A stretch of DNA of 18,681 nucleotides, taken from NCBI GenBank assembly GCA_027603945.1, contig JADIIU010000191.1, positions 1-18,681 of the forward strand, written 5' to 3'. A program made the position numbers and the translations under genes. The DNA is from Terramyces sp. JEL0728 (taxonomy: Eukaryota > Chytridiomycota > Chytridiomycetes > Rhizophydiales > Terramycetaceae). Below, in pieces: positions 8,502-16,942 of the stretch. The stretch's first letter is position 1, and every line of letters begins with the position of its first letter. Below the pieces are notes generated by a model. It saw only the letters and a list, made by a program, of their open reading frames with translations. It was not told where the DNA came from and made no database searches.

Positions 8502-8829
8502 CAGAGATTTTTCGCGAATAGACACATTTATGCAGAATTTGGAAATTCGCCGTTTCCATTTGGACAGCTGCTGTGCAGAAACCTCCTTCACAACAGAATT
8601 TGCAAGGGCCGTGCATCTGGCATCCACTGGTTGGAACAAATACCTCAGGTTTGATTTCAATGTGAGTAGGTGTTGCTGGTAGGATACCGTGGGGCTCGAG
8701 AAGAATTAAACATGACATAAGACTCAGGTTGAAACTTTTACTTTGATGGCCACATGCTGATTTCTCCACTGTTTCGTAACTTGACACAACGCCTCTGACA
8801 TTTAAGCACACCAAACTTGACAAGCATTT
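8502..8829. other. Divergent promoter region; no confident gene
   Basis: 328 bp between the start codons of the oxidoreductase (minus) and the leucine-rich-repeat protein (+). The minus strand carries a 75-codon ATG frame (8712..8485) with a Cys-rich centre (GPCKFCCEGGFC) that overlaps the first codons of the oxidoreductase in another frame. It has no AATAAA near its stop, so I treat it as unproven. No clear TATA box was found. Confidence 0.4.
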
Positions 8830-9723
8830 ATGCTCAAAGAAAGTGATTTGATTGAAGCGCAAAACAAAACCATTTGGTGGACGTATAGAAACCTAGATCA
8901 ACAGGACGCAATCGAACTAGCATCGGCCCTGAAAACAAACAAATCGCTCAAAATATTGAATTTGAATGGAAATCGCATTGGCGATGCCGGTGTAGAAGCA
9001 ATTATTGATTCGCTAAACGAAAACAAGACGATCAAGCAGTTGAATTTCGGCAGCAACGGCTTGACAGACAAGAGTATCGTAAAAATATCTGAATTTCTAT
9101 CTACAAACACATCAGTGATTTCAATATGTTTGTTTCAAAACGAAATTGGTAATGAAGGTGCATTAGCCCTAGCTAACATGCTTACAAAAAACAAAACAGT
9201 GGTTTCGCTGTACTTGTACTTGAACAAAATCCAAACCCATGGGATGTTGATGTTGGCAAAGAGTATCAGCACTCATCCAGCACTGCAAACAGTTTGGTTG
9301 GACCATAACCCAATAACAGAGACCTGTATGGCCTGTGTGGTGCAACTACTAAAACGAAACAAAACACTAACTGCCCTAGAAATCACATATGATGATAACG
9401 GCACTAGTACCTTCTACACTGCAACTACTAATTTCCAGACTGTTATTCAAGACTACGTAAAAGAGAATATGGAGTTGCAAAGTTTAAAGAGCGAGTCGGT
9501 TAGAAGCGTTTATTTGCTCAGCCGGATCCTGATTGCAATTGAGATTCCGATGCCTGTAGAGTTGAAGATTCACATGGTGTCTTTGTTTTGTAAGGGGTTT
9601 GACCAAAAGGATGTTTTGGTGTTGTACAATGTGTTGTTGGATAGAGAGTCAATCGGTAAATTTGACTTGGAAAATGTGTTTAACGGGGACGAGTTTATCC
9701 GCCAATGTAAATTAATTCAATAA
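8830..9723 (+). CDS. Leucine-rich-repeat protein, ribonuclease-inhibitor type
   Basis: 297 residues, intronless. After a short N-terminal segment come about five tandem repeats of roughly 28 residues with the RI-type pattern L-x-x-L-x-L-x-x-N-x-I/L-x-x-x-G, for example SLKILNLNGNRIGDAG, TIKQLNFGSNGLTD, VVSLYLYLNKIQTHG and ALQTVWLDHNPITE. The last 110 residues are a helical, non-repeat tail. Such domains form curved protein-binding surfaces. No kinase, NACHT or GAP domain is attached, so this is a stand-alone adaptor of unknown partner, probably intracellular since there is no signal peptide. The TAA stop lies within AATAAA (9719-9724), and the convergent receptor gene ends 38 bp downstream. 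Confidence 0.8.
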   Translation: MLKESDLIEAQNKTIWWTYRNLDQQDAIELASALKTNKSLKILNLNGNRIGDAGVEAIIDSLNENKTIKQLNFGSNGLTDKSIVKISEFLSTNTSVISICLFQNEIGNEGALALANMLTKNKTVVSLYLYLNKIQTHGMLMLAKSISTHPALQTVWLDHNPITETCMACVVQLLKRNKTLTALEITYDDNGTSTFYTATTNFQTVIQDYVKENMELQSLKSESVRSVYLLSRILIAIEIPMPVELKIHMVSLFCKGFDQKDVLVLYNVLLDRESIGKFDLENVFNGDEFIRQCKLIQ

Positions 9724-9761
9724 AACCATGGTATTTAAATTCACAGGTAGTGGTGACAAGT

Positions 9762-10968
9762 TTATTGGGGTAGTTGCAAGAAATTTGTCTCTATAGGATC
9801 GCCAAATTCATCGTCACTATCTGAATCAGAAGGACTCAAATATTTAGATTGAATTCGGGATGGTTTTGATGATAATCTAAGAATGCGGTGAATGTTAGGT
9901 GGTGGTGATATTTCATTAGAGGGTATAATATTCTCTTCAATCTGTATGCTTTGTATGATATCTTTGTCCATGATCTCGACCTTTTCTTTTGGTTTGTATC
10001 CAATTCCATAGAATTGTTCAATGTCGTTATAAACCGACCTTTTGGGGTTTGCTTGCTTTGGCTTTGGCTTTGGCTGCAGTTTGGATTTGGATTTCACAGA
10101 GTCTAGTTGAGTTGTCATAAAGTCTATTGGTATTTGAACTCGCTCTCCTTTTCTTCGTAATCCAAAGTGAATTGCCAGTGCGTGGAATATTCCTATCGAA
10201 GGGATTAGTATCTGCTGTAAAGTATACAGTATCTGGAATGACCAGTGGTTTAAATTAATGCTTGGTAAGATGGTGTGTGAAAATACAACAGCAAGTCCAT
10301 ACATTACATATGGCGTCCACACAACCACAGTTACCGCCATAAATAATAGTATAAAGTGATACATGATATTGCTCGCCTGGTGCACTGATTCTTCTCCTTC
10401 TTTGAAAAAGTTGTTTGAAACCATTTTTTGCCTCTTTTCCTTCTGCTGCTTCAATTCCAACAAAATCAAAATACTACACACCGCCATCAAGATTAATGCA
10501 TGGGCCAGCAATACATTAACTATATCAAGTATGTTGATATTGGTATTTTCACAATCAAAGTATTCGAAATAAATAAATAGTGAACTGGTGATGATTGCAG
10601 GAATCACACAGATGATTGAAACTGTCGGGTAAGATATTTTGGAGTTCGAGCCGCCGTAATTCACAATGTAGTGCGCAATAAACGCAATGGCGAATACATA
10701 GTAAAATGAGACTGTCTGAAAAAAGAAAAACATTTGTCTAAAGACTATGCTGAACTTCCAGTCTGGTGCTGCTACGTCCACAATCAAATCTCCAATTTTA
10801 GATACACTCAGCAGCAATTCTATAATCGCCAAAATATTAATCAAATAAAAGAATCCGTTCCTGGGTAACTTTTTCTACATTAGCGATAGTTACCAATATA
10901 ATCCACAAAGACCCGCTAATTCCTATGAACGAACATAGTGATAGTATCAGCATTGCAGTGAATTTCAT
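9762..10968 (-). CDS. Seven-transmembrane G-protein-coupled-receptor-like protein
   Basis: Two exons (10968..10894, 10874..9762), 395 residues. Seven hydrophobic helices can be laid out: TM1 in exon 1 (MLILSLCSFIGISGSLWIIL), TM2 (FFYLINILAIIELLLS), TM3 (FFFFQTVSFYYVFAIAFIAH), TM4 (IICVIPAIITSSLFIYF), TM5 (NVLLAHALILMAVCSILILL), TM6 (ILLFMAVTVVVWTPYVMYG, with a WTPY bend) and TM7 (LQQILIPSIGIFHALAIHFG). A basic loop separates TM5 and TM6, and a long Pro/Lys/Ser-rich cytoplasmic tail ends the protein, with phosphorylatable Ser/Asp clusters. This is the layout of a GPCR, perhaps of the cAMP-receptor-like type, but the ligand and class are not determinable. An in-frame stop a few codons upstream supports the ATG at 10968. 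The stop codon lies inside AATAAA (9766..9761). Confidence 0.8.
10875..10893 (-). other. 19-nt spliceosomal intron
   Basis: GTAACTATCGCTAATGTAG. Falls exactly between codons at the cytoplasmic end of TM1; adds the missing first helix and an ATG to the receptor. Confidence 0.8.
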
Positions 10969-11319
10969 TAAATTTAGAAAGAAAATTTACTGGTTTCAAA
11001 AGGTCCTGAATTAATGCCCCGAGTTGAAAACAAATTTCCTCGATTTGTGCCAATCTGGACGATTGAGAAGGAAATGAAAAGGCAATTGCGGCGAAATGGG
11101 CAAAGGGAAGATGTTTCCTCATATTCTCTTTGGTGCTTCTTTTTTTGTTTCTTTGATTTTCCAATTGTTGGTGTTTCAAGGGACAACCTACGCCCACTTT
11201 GGAAATGTTTCAGCTACACATTGTACTCGCAACCTCACTGTGCAGTTTGTACGAAAGTCAGCAATCCTGCGATTCAATAGAGTAGTATTTTTATTTTAAA
11301 CAAACTATATTCCAGTATT
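10969..11319. other. Unresolved stretch with competing short frames
   Basis: No confident gene. On the plus strand a frame with an ATG at 11111 begins like a secreted protein (MFPHILFGASFFVSLIFQLL, then two N-glycosylation sequons and one Cys) but stops at 11299 without AATAAA. On the minus strand a frame (11197..10916) includes a helical segment (LAQIEEICFQLGALIQDLLK) but overlaps the start of the receptor gene. Either could be an exon of a gene with very short introns; I could not assemble a consistent model for either strand. Confidence 0.3.
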
Positions 11320-11615
11320 TCAAGTTGAATCTGGTAATCCTTGCGGGAATTGGTGCAAATGAAGAACGTGATCAAATTTTAGCGTGTTTTTCCATATGGG
11401 TGAGTGGGCTTTTCTTACACAGGAATCCAACAGCAATTACATTTCTGAAATCCCAAAGTATCGGCCGATATTTCTATAAAGACTGCGAATTTGAACACTG
11501 CCATCTGGTTATTTGACTGATGCGGATCGACCGCGCTTTGATCCAGTGATGTGTTTCCTTCATGTGCCAACTACCATTCAAATATCTGGGGAATGGTTGC
11601 CGAAACGACTTGCAT
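11320..11615 (-). CDS. Possible small four-exon gene
   Basis: Candidate only. ATG at 11615..11613; exons 11615..11575, 11557..11532, 11504..11441 and 11413..11320, with putative introns of 17, 27 and 27 nt, give 74 residues ending TGA. The central part reads DGSVQIRSLYRNIGRYFG and the end KFDHVLHLHQFPQGLPDST. In favour: one frame is continuous across the second intron except for a TAA within an AATAACCAG-like branch/acceptor, and a minus-strand AATAAA occurs at 11295..11290. Against: the intron lengths fall outside the 18-22 nt cluster, and the plus strand carries an equally long open frame here. No family recognised. Confidence 0.25.
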
Positions 11616-11682
11616 CAGCGATAAATATATGTTTATGAGAGTGAGGATAAAGCAAAGTGATTAGTTTATTCCTGTTATCCAA

Positions 11683-12098
11683 TTACAGTTTCTTTAGGAC
11701 AGATGTAACTTCCAACAACTCTCGTTCAATTACAGACTGGATATTCTGCAAATCACCGAATTCTTTAATTTTATCATTCAAATCTTGCTTTAATTTCAAA
11801 TATTTTCTCGTATTCTCCTTGTATTCCTGAAGCTGATCAAACAGCGCCATTGATTCCTTTTCAATCTGTTTCTCTAGATCAAACAAGATTTTAATTCTGG
11901 TTAACGAAAAGATACTCTTTTGTGTGCTGTTGATTCAAGTCCTTTGTAAATTTCAATGTGTTCTTTTCTAGATTCTTTTGGAGGTAGTCTGCTTAGTTTC
12001 GCATTACCTTTGCGTTAAAGATTATCAACCTAGTTTAGCTGGTTCGTACCTAATTTTTGCTGTTCTTTTTCTTGGTGCTTTTGCTGAAAGAGATTCAT
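11683..12098 (-). CDS. Small coiled-coil protein
   Basis: Three exons (12098..12050, 11988..11916, 11896..11683) give 111 residues that are almost wholly helical and Lys/Glu/Gln/Leu-rich with heptad spacing (QQKHQEKEQQKLDYLQKNLE, EKQIEKESMALFDQLQEYKE). No signal peptide or other domain. The size and all-helical make-up suggest a subunit of a multi-protein assembly, but I do not recognise which. The gene model needs removal of a 19-nt intron and of a 61-nt intron made of three intron-like units. The two downstream exons fit together in frame with no alternative. AATAAA lies 12 nt after the stop (11670..11665). It diverges from PRMT1 with 223 bp between the start codons. Confidence 0.6.
11897..11915 (-). 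other. 19-nt spliceosomal intron
   Basis: GTATCTTTTCGTTAACCAG. Joins QQHTKE to IKILFDLEKQ in one coiled-coil frame. TTAAC lies two bases before the acceptor CAG. Confidence 0.7.
11989..12049 (-). other. 61-nt intron composed of three consecutive intron-like units
   Basis: The segment splits without remainder into unit 1 at 12049..12030 (GTACGAACCAGCTAAACTAG, 20 nt), unit 2 at 12029..12008 (GTTGATAATC through TTTAACGCAAAG, 22 nt) and unit 3 at 12007..11989 (GTAATGCGAAACTAAGCAG, 19 nt). Each begins GT, ends AG and has CTAA or TTAAC before the AG. Retaining unit 1 or unit 2 brings in stops and retaining unit 3 shifts the frame, so all 61 nt must go for the reading frame to continue (QQKL to DYLQKN). 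Confidence 0.6.
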
Positions 12099-12228
12099 TG
12101 CAGGAAAATAAAATGCGATAGAAAGCTTAGCACGTTAATCTTTCGCAGACGGCAGTGACAGCTCAGCTACCAGTAGAAATGAGGTTATAGAGTCAGTTCA
12201 ACCGCGCTGCAAACAAAAGAGGTATTGA

Positions 12229-13324
<1,096 letters not shown>

Positions 13325-13447
13325 ATAAAATACTTTTTAGAATTTTAATACAAGTATTTCCATCAGCTACAAAAGTTAATTTTGAGGTTCTCCATATTCC
13401 TTTACAGCGTGCCCAATAAGATATAGTGATAGTTTTTATTCTGAAAA

Positions 13448-14278
13448 TTACAAATGCAAGGCAAGGAGAATCGAATAAAAGTAAGGTGTCTGGGCAGCAC
13501 CATTTGGCTGAACCGCTGGGAAAACTCCCATTGTTACAGTGCTTGATGTCAAACCTAGATTAATTCCAATTTTACTGGCAGAAGTTGATGTTTGCTCAGA
13601 AGTGTCACTCGCAGGAATCGCTACGTTAATGATATTCGTACCACTAGCATAGGAAGGATGTCCAAAAAAATCATACCAAGGAGGGTTATAGATTGGTTGG
13701 GCTGGCACCGCACTTTCAATTGGTGGTAGTGTGCCATTGAAAAACAAAGTGATTGGATTAGAACTGTGTAAGTTGGCATTGGAGGTCTTACTGCTTGCCA
13801 CCAAAGTTGTTGGGATGAAGACGGTGTCAAATATTCCAGTTTTGCTTCCATCAACGCAGCTACTATCAGCGATATAAGTAGCATTCATTACAACATTTTG
13901 GCATACCGTATCATTGTACATTGATGCTGTCACGTTAACTTTGCCGATTTGCATTAGCATGGATCGACTTGGAAACAAAAGACACTTGTTTGCCAGAATG
14001 CAGCTGAATTGGCTCATCGCGTCTGAGCAATTGGCAGTTTGGTATTTTACAAAGCAGACTACTTGGCCATTCGGTGGAAAAAGGCTTTTCAAAGCGTTGG
14101 CCGAAATGATACTGCTAAAATTTGTTTGTCCAACTCGACCAAGGCAATTTTCAATATCGCATTGGCGATTAGCAATTTCTACGGCAATTATATCCCCACT
14201 GCAATTATCTCCAGCGTAATTCTTCAAGACGCACCAACCGAGTGCGAAGTTGAGCAGACATAGAATTGCAGGATTCAT
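13448..14278 (-). CDS. Secreted Cys-rich, probably GPI-anchored surface protein
   Basis: 276 residues, intronless. An N-terminal signal peptide (ILCLLNFALGWCV) leads into a Cys-rich ectodomain of about 130 residues with at least ten Cys, suggesting several disulfides, and N-glycosylation sequons (NFSS, NCSD, NVTA, NATY). The second half is Ser/Thr/Pro/Ala-rich with few Cys, and the last residues are hydrophobic (FYSILLALHL), the layout of a GPI-anchored wall or plasma-membrane protein. I recognise no family. It shares only this general architecture with the deacetylases downstream. AATAAA lies 7 nt past the stop (13440..13435). It is convergent with PRMT1, 123 bp between stops. Confidence 0.7.
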   Translation of the reverse strand: MNPAILCLLNFALGWCVLKNYAGDNCSGDIIAVEIANRQCDIENCLGRVGQTNFSSIISANALKSLFPPNGQVVCFVKYQTANCSDAMSQFSCILANKCLLFPSRSMLMQIGKVNVTASMYNDTVCQNVVMNATYIADSSCVDGSKTGIFDTVFIPTTLVASSKTSNANLHSSNPITLFFNGTLPPIESAVPAQPIYNPPWYDFFGHPSYASGTNIINVAIPASDTSEQTSTSASKIGINLGLTSSTVTMGVFPAVQPNGAAQTPYFYSILLALHL

Positions 14279-14357
14279 TATGGTTTGGTAAAAACGCGAC
14301 TGGATTTTCTGGTTGGGTAATGTCTAAAACAATTCATCGCATATCTGCTTTATTTAA

Positions 14358-15005
14358 TCATTTATTCTTGTGGTAGTAGAATACGACATCCCTGTCGATC
14401 GTTGCCCAGTTCCCGTCAAGGAGTACCTGGCTATTGCTGTTGGAATATTTCACTCCGCCATTCATAAGTGTTGGGCAGATGGTAATAATGAGTGAATCAT
14501 ACAAGTCATGCTTCAAAAACTCTTCAATTACAGTCGCACCTCCTTCTACCATGAGCTTCTTTATTCCAAGTCTGTAAAGCTCATCTAAAGCAACTTTTAA
14601 ATCCAGTTTCCCATCAATAATAGGAACATGTACTATCCTGACGTGCTCTAGATTGGCTTTCCTCTCCAGTTTCTCCTTGTCGTAAACATCACTGGTGATA
14701 ATAATTGGAGAACGGTCTTGAAATAAGTTTGGGAATTTCAGCTTTGAATCCAGGATAATTGGAGTTGCATTTCTAGGATTATCAACATATCGAGTTGTAA
14801 GCGAGGGGTTGTCTACCAAGACGGTATTTATACCAACCATAATGCCGTCTGATTCGTTTCTGATTGTATGTGTGAAACGCATTGATTCTGGACATGAGAG
14901 AATTATCTGGGTATTTGGTTTTGAGATGTATCCGTCAATGGACTGCGCAAAGGTTAAAGTTACTTGCGTCCTGCCTTCTATCGAGTTTCTTTGTAAAATT
15001 TCCAT
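14358..15005 (-). CDS. RIB7: 2,5-diamino-6-ribosylamino-pyrimidinone 5'-phosphate reductase
   Basis: 215 residues, intronless, one RibD C-terminal-type reductase domain, close in size to yeast Rib7. It performs the NADPH-dependent reduction of the ribosyl side chain in the second step of fungal riboflavin synthesis, in the cytosol. Signatures: TLTFAQSIDGYIS (first strand and substrate loop), SDGIMVGINTVLVDNPSLTT, PIILDSKLKFP, and the nucleotide-binding MVEGGATVIEEF, then SLIITICPTLMNGG. The conserved core starts only about 13 residues from the ATG at 15005 and the next Met is inside the domain, so this start is forced. It is 5 bp from the start codon of divergent cyclophilin H. AATAAA copies flank the stop (14366..14361 and 14354..14349). 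Confidence 0.92.
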   Translation of the reverse strand: MEILQRNSIEGRTQVTLTFAQSIDGYISKPNTQIILSCPESMRFTHTIRNESDGIMVGINTVLVDNPSLTTRYVDNPRNATPIILDSKLKFPNLFQDRSPIIITSDVYDKEKLERKANLEHVRIVHVPIIDGKLDLKVALDELYRLGIKKLMVEGGATVIEEFLKHDLYDSLIITICPTLMNGGVKYSNSNSQVLLDGNWATIDRDVVFYYHKNK

Positions 15006-15010
15006 AAAAA

Positions 15011-15547
15011 ATGGCAGATCTTCCAATAGTATTTTTTGATATTACAATTGGCGGACAACCGGCAGGGCGAATCAAGATGGAGTTATTCAGCAATATAGTT
15101 CCAAAGACAGCAGAAAACTTTCGCCAGCTATGTACAGGAGAATATAGAGTAAAAGGACTGCCTCAGGGATATAAAGGATGCCATTTCCACAGAGTGATCA
15201 AGGATTTCATGATTCAAGGTATTTACTACTAACAAGGCGGTGATTACCTTAATAATGATGGGACTGGATCCAAATCTATTTATGGAGAAAGCTTTGAAGA
15301 CGAAAATTTTGATTTAAAACATTCCAGTGCTGGCTTATTATCTATGGCCAACACTGGCCCTAATACCAACGGATGCCAATTTTTTATCACTTGCCAAAAG
15401 AGTGAATTCTTGGATGGCAAGCATGTTGTATTTGGAAGAGTAGTAGATGGACTGTTGACATTACGCAAAATCGAAAATGTACCCACTGTGGGTGCAAATA
15501 ATCAACCAAAAATGCCAATTATCATTTCAGAATGTGGGGAAATGTGA
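15011..15547 (+). CDS. PPIH: Cyclophilin H-type peptidyl-prolyl isomerase
   Basis: Two exons (15011-15218, 15237-15547) encode 172 residues, one cyclophilin domain. It matches the cyclophilin H (USA-CYP) group best: [20 protein letters not shown] at the start, [14 protein letters not shown], the FENFD-type loop, [33 protein letters not shown] and the C-terminal SECGEM. Cyclophilin H isomerises X-Pro bonds and is a component of the U4/U6 and tri-snRNP in the nucleus, via Prp3/Prp4. The Trp that usually precedes LDGKHVVFG and contacts cyclosporin is Phe here. The frame has an in-frame TAA that disappears with an 18-nt intron. AATAAA (15565-15570) lies inside the convergent deacetylase gene. Confidence 0.92.
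15219..15236 (+). other. 18-nt spliceosomal intron in cyclophilin H
   Basis: GTATTTACTACTAACAAG. Length is a multiple of three, with an in-frame TAA; removal restores the invariant MIQGGD. CTAAC, the canonical branch core, sits three bases before the end. Confidence 0.9.
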
Positions 15548-15554
15548 GCATTTA

Positions 15555-16586
15555 TTATAACAACAATAAAAGGATCAGGTACGATATATCCAGTTTTTGC
15601 GCGCTTGACTGGGTTCTTTCCTTGTTCACTGTGCTTTGAGTGCGAACGGTTACTGGAGATGAAAAGTAATTGTTGACAGAGTTTGATGGTGGCCCTGTTG
15701 GGATTGGAGTAGCTGTCGGCATTCCATTAAAAGTTACTTTGGGAATATTGGTGGATGGCTGAGTGGGAGATGGGCCGGTAGATATCTTTGGCTGGGTACT
15801 CTGTGCAGGAGGATTACCTTGGATATTGCGGTATGGTTTTTCACCGGTGCATTCACTGATAGTTCTTTCTGTGTATGGACTCTTGGACAATTTATCCATT
15901 CCGTAGTATGCCAATTCAGCAGTTTCCGCATGCAAATCGTGCTCCAAAGATATGGTGCCTATTACTGGTTGTTTCATGAACGCATCGAACTGCGGTTTCA
16001 ATGATCTTCCATTAGTAGTTGCGTCGCCAGTATCTCTATTCCACCTAATCATTACAAAGCCCAACGCTTGTGCAATGCCACGTAACCTGGTATCTGTAGT
16101 CCCATAAGGAGCCCTAAAGTACCGACATTCAACTCCAATGACATCTTTGATTATGTGATACGTGTACATAATCTCTGCGATTATTTGTTCGTTAGACAAG
16201 CTCGTCATGACGGGATGCGACCAAGTATGGATACCAATTTCCATCCCAGCTTTGTAAGCTTGAACCAGCAATTCCGGGTATTTCTTTACTTGTGCTCCAA
16301 CCACAAAGAAAGTGCCTCTAAAGTTGTGTTTGGTGAGCTGCGAAACAACCTCAGGAGTGTGTTGAGATGGCCCATCGTCAAAAGTCAGTGCCCAATCTGT
16401 CTTTGCGACACAAGTAGATTTTTCCCAATCCACACCAGGCCCAGTCTTTATGTTTGCAGCGGCTTGGTACTGGCTATTGAAGGTCGGATTACCAGACACT
16501 GGTGTACCAACTTCATTCGCTGGGTAGTTCATCGAGAACTTGAATTGGCACAACACTAGAGAAATTAATAAGGCAAGTCTAATCAT
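15555..16586 (-). CDS. Chitin deacetylase-like polysaccharide deacetylase, copy 1
   Basis: 343 residues, intronless: signal peptide (LALLISLVLCQFKFS), carbohydrate esterase family 4 (NodB) domain at about 60-235, a Pro/Thr/Ser-rich stalk, and a hydrophobic tail (LDISYLILLLLL) typical of GPI anchoring. CE4 enzymes remove acetyl groups from chitin, giving chitosan in walls or spore coats. Catalytic motifs: TFDDGP (68-73; Asp70 general base, Asp71 metal), HTWSHP with His120/His124 as metal ligands, RAPYG (158-162), RDTGDA and LEHDLH (214-219). The stop overlaps AATAAA (15556..15551), and cyclophilin H ends 7 bp away. First of three tandem paralogues on this strand. Confidence 0.92.
   Translation of the reverse strand: MIRLALLISLVLCQFKFSMNYPANEVGTPVSGNPTFNSQYQAAANIKTGPGVDWEKSTCVAKTDWALTFDDGPSQHTPEVVSQLTKHNFRGTFFVVGAQVKKYPELLVQAYKAGMEIGIHTWSHPVMTSLSNEQIIAEIMYTYHIIKDVIGVECRYFRAPYGTTDTRLRGIAQALGFVMIRWNRDTGDATTNGRSLKPQFDAFMKQPVIGTISLEHDLHAETAELAYYGMDKLSKSPYTERTISECTGEKPYRNIQGNPPAQSTQPKISTGPSPTQPSTNIPKVTFNGMPTATPIPTGPPSNSVNNYFSSPVTVRTQSTVNKERTQSSAQKLDISYLILLLLL
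15838..16141 (-). repeat. 304-bp tract identical in deacetylase copies 1 and 2 (copy 1)
   Basis: Identical base for base, by eye, to 17232-17535 (constant offset 1394). It encodes about 100 residues including RAPYG, RDTGDA and LEHDLH. Flanking parts of the two genes are clearly diverged. Confidence 0.9.
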
Positions 16587-16942
16587 TCTATGGTCTATTA
16601 AATATATCGTTGCTATTTAAATGACTGCGTACACTGCCATTGTAACATTGCCGCACAACTTAACCAAAATTTCCTTTTGCAATCGCCAAAGGTGCCATGT
16701 GGTTCTTCAAGGGTTTTTCAAATCCAGCCGTTTCAGGTTTCTAGCTGGGACTGATAGGGAACTGCTTAAAATTAACGGGCTAATATTCGACATGGCAGCG
16801 AAACTCACTCGCCTGTTACTGGATCCATACACTTGTGAATAACACCTGATATAAGTAACTCTGCGCTAGCCATCCATATTGGGAATTGCTGTGCAAGCCC
16901 AAGTGTCTTATTTTGTGCGCTCTTTAGAATTGAAACTTTTGT
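16587..16942. other. Promoter of deacetylase 1 and 3' flank of deacetylase 2
   Basis: 356 bp without a convincing gene. A 73-codon ATG frame on the plus strand (16621-16842) runs antisense through the promoter, has no AATAAA at its end and no recognisable domain. The minus strand carries a TATA-like element close to the deacetylase start. Confidence 0.5.
16614..16622 (-). promoter_or_regulatory. TATA-like element of deacetylase 1
   Basis: ATTTAAATA on the minus strand, 28-36 nt before the ATG at 16586. Its position resembles that of the clearer TATA box of copy 2, suggesting a very short leader. Confidence 0.4.

Noticed and set aside
8502..8660. 53-residue mitochondrial presequence for the oxidoreductase
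   Set aside because: The extension would have to begin at TTG; the first ATG is at 8501, directly before the FAD-binding strand.
8485..8712. Cys-rich 75-residue protein on the minus strand
   Set aside because: It overlaps the oxidoreductase start in another frame, has no AATAAA near its stop and no recognisable family.
11325..11516. 63-codon plus-strand frame as part of a secreted protein gene starting at 11111
   Set aside because: Joining the two needs a 34-nt intron, no AATAAA follows, and other candidate introns in the region lead to immediate stops.
16621..16842. 73-residue plus-strand ORF between deacetylases 1 and 2
   Set aside because: Antisense to a promoter with a TATA-like element, no poly(A) signal and low protein character.
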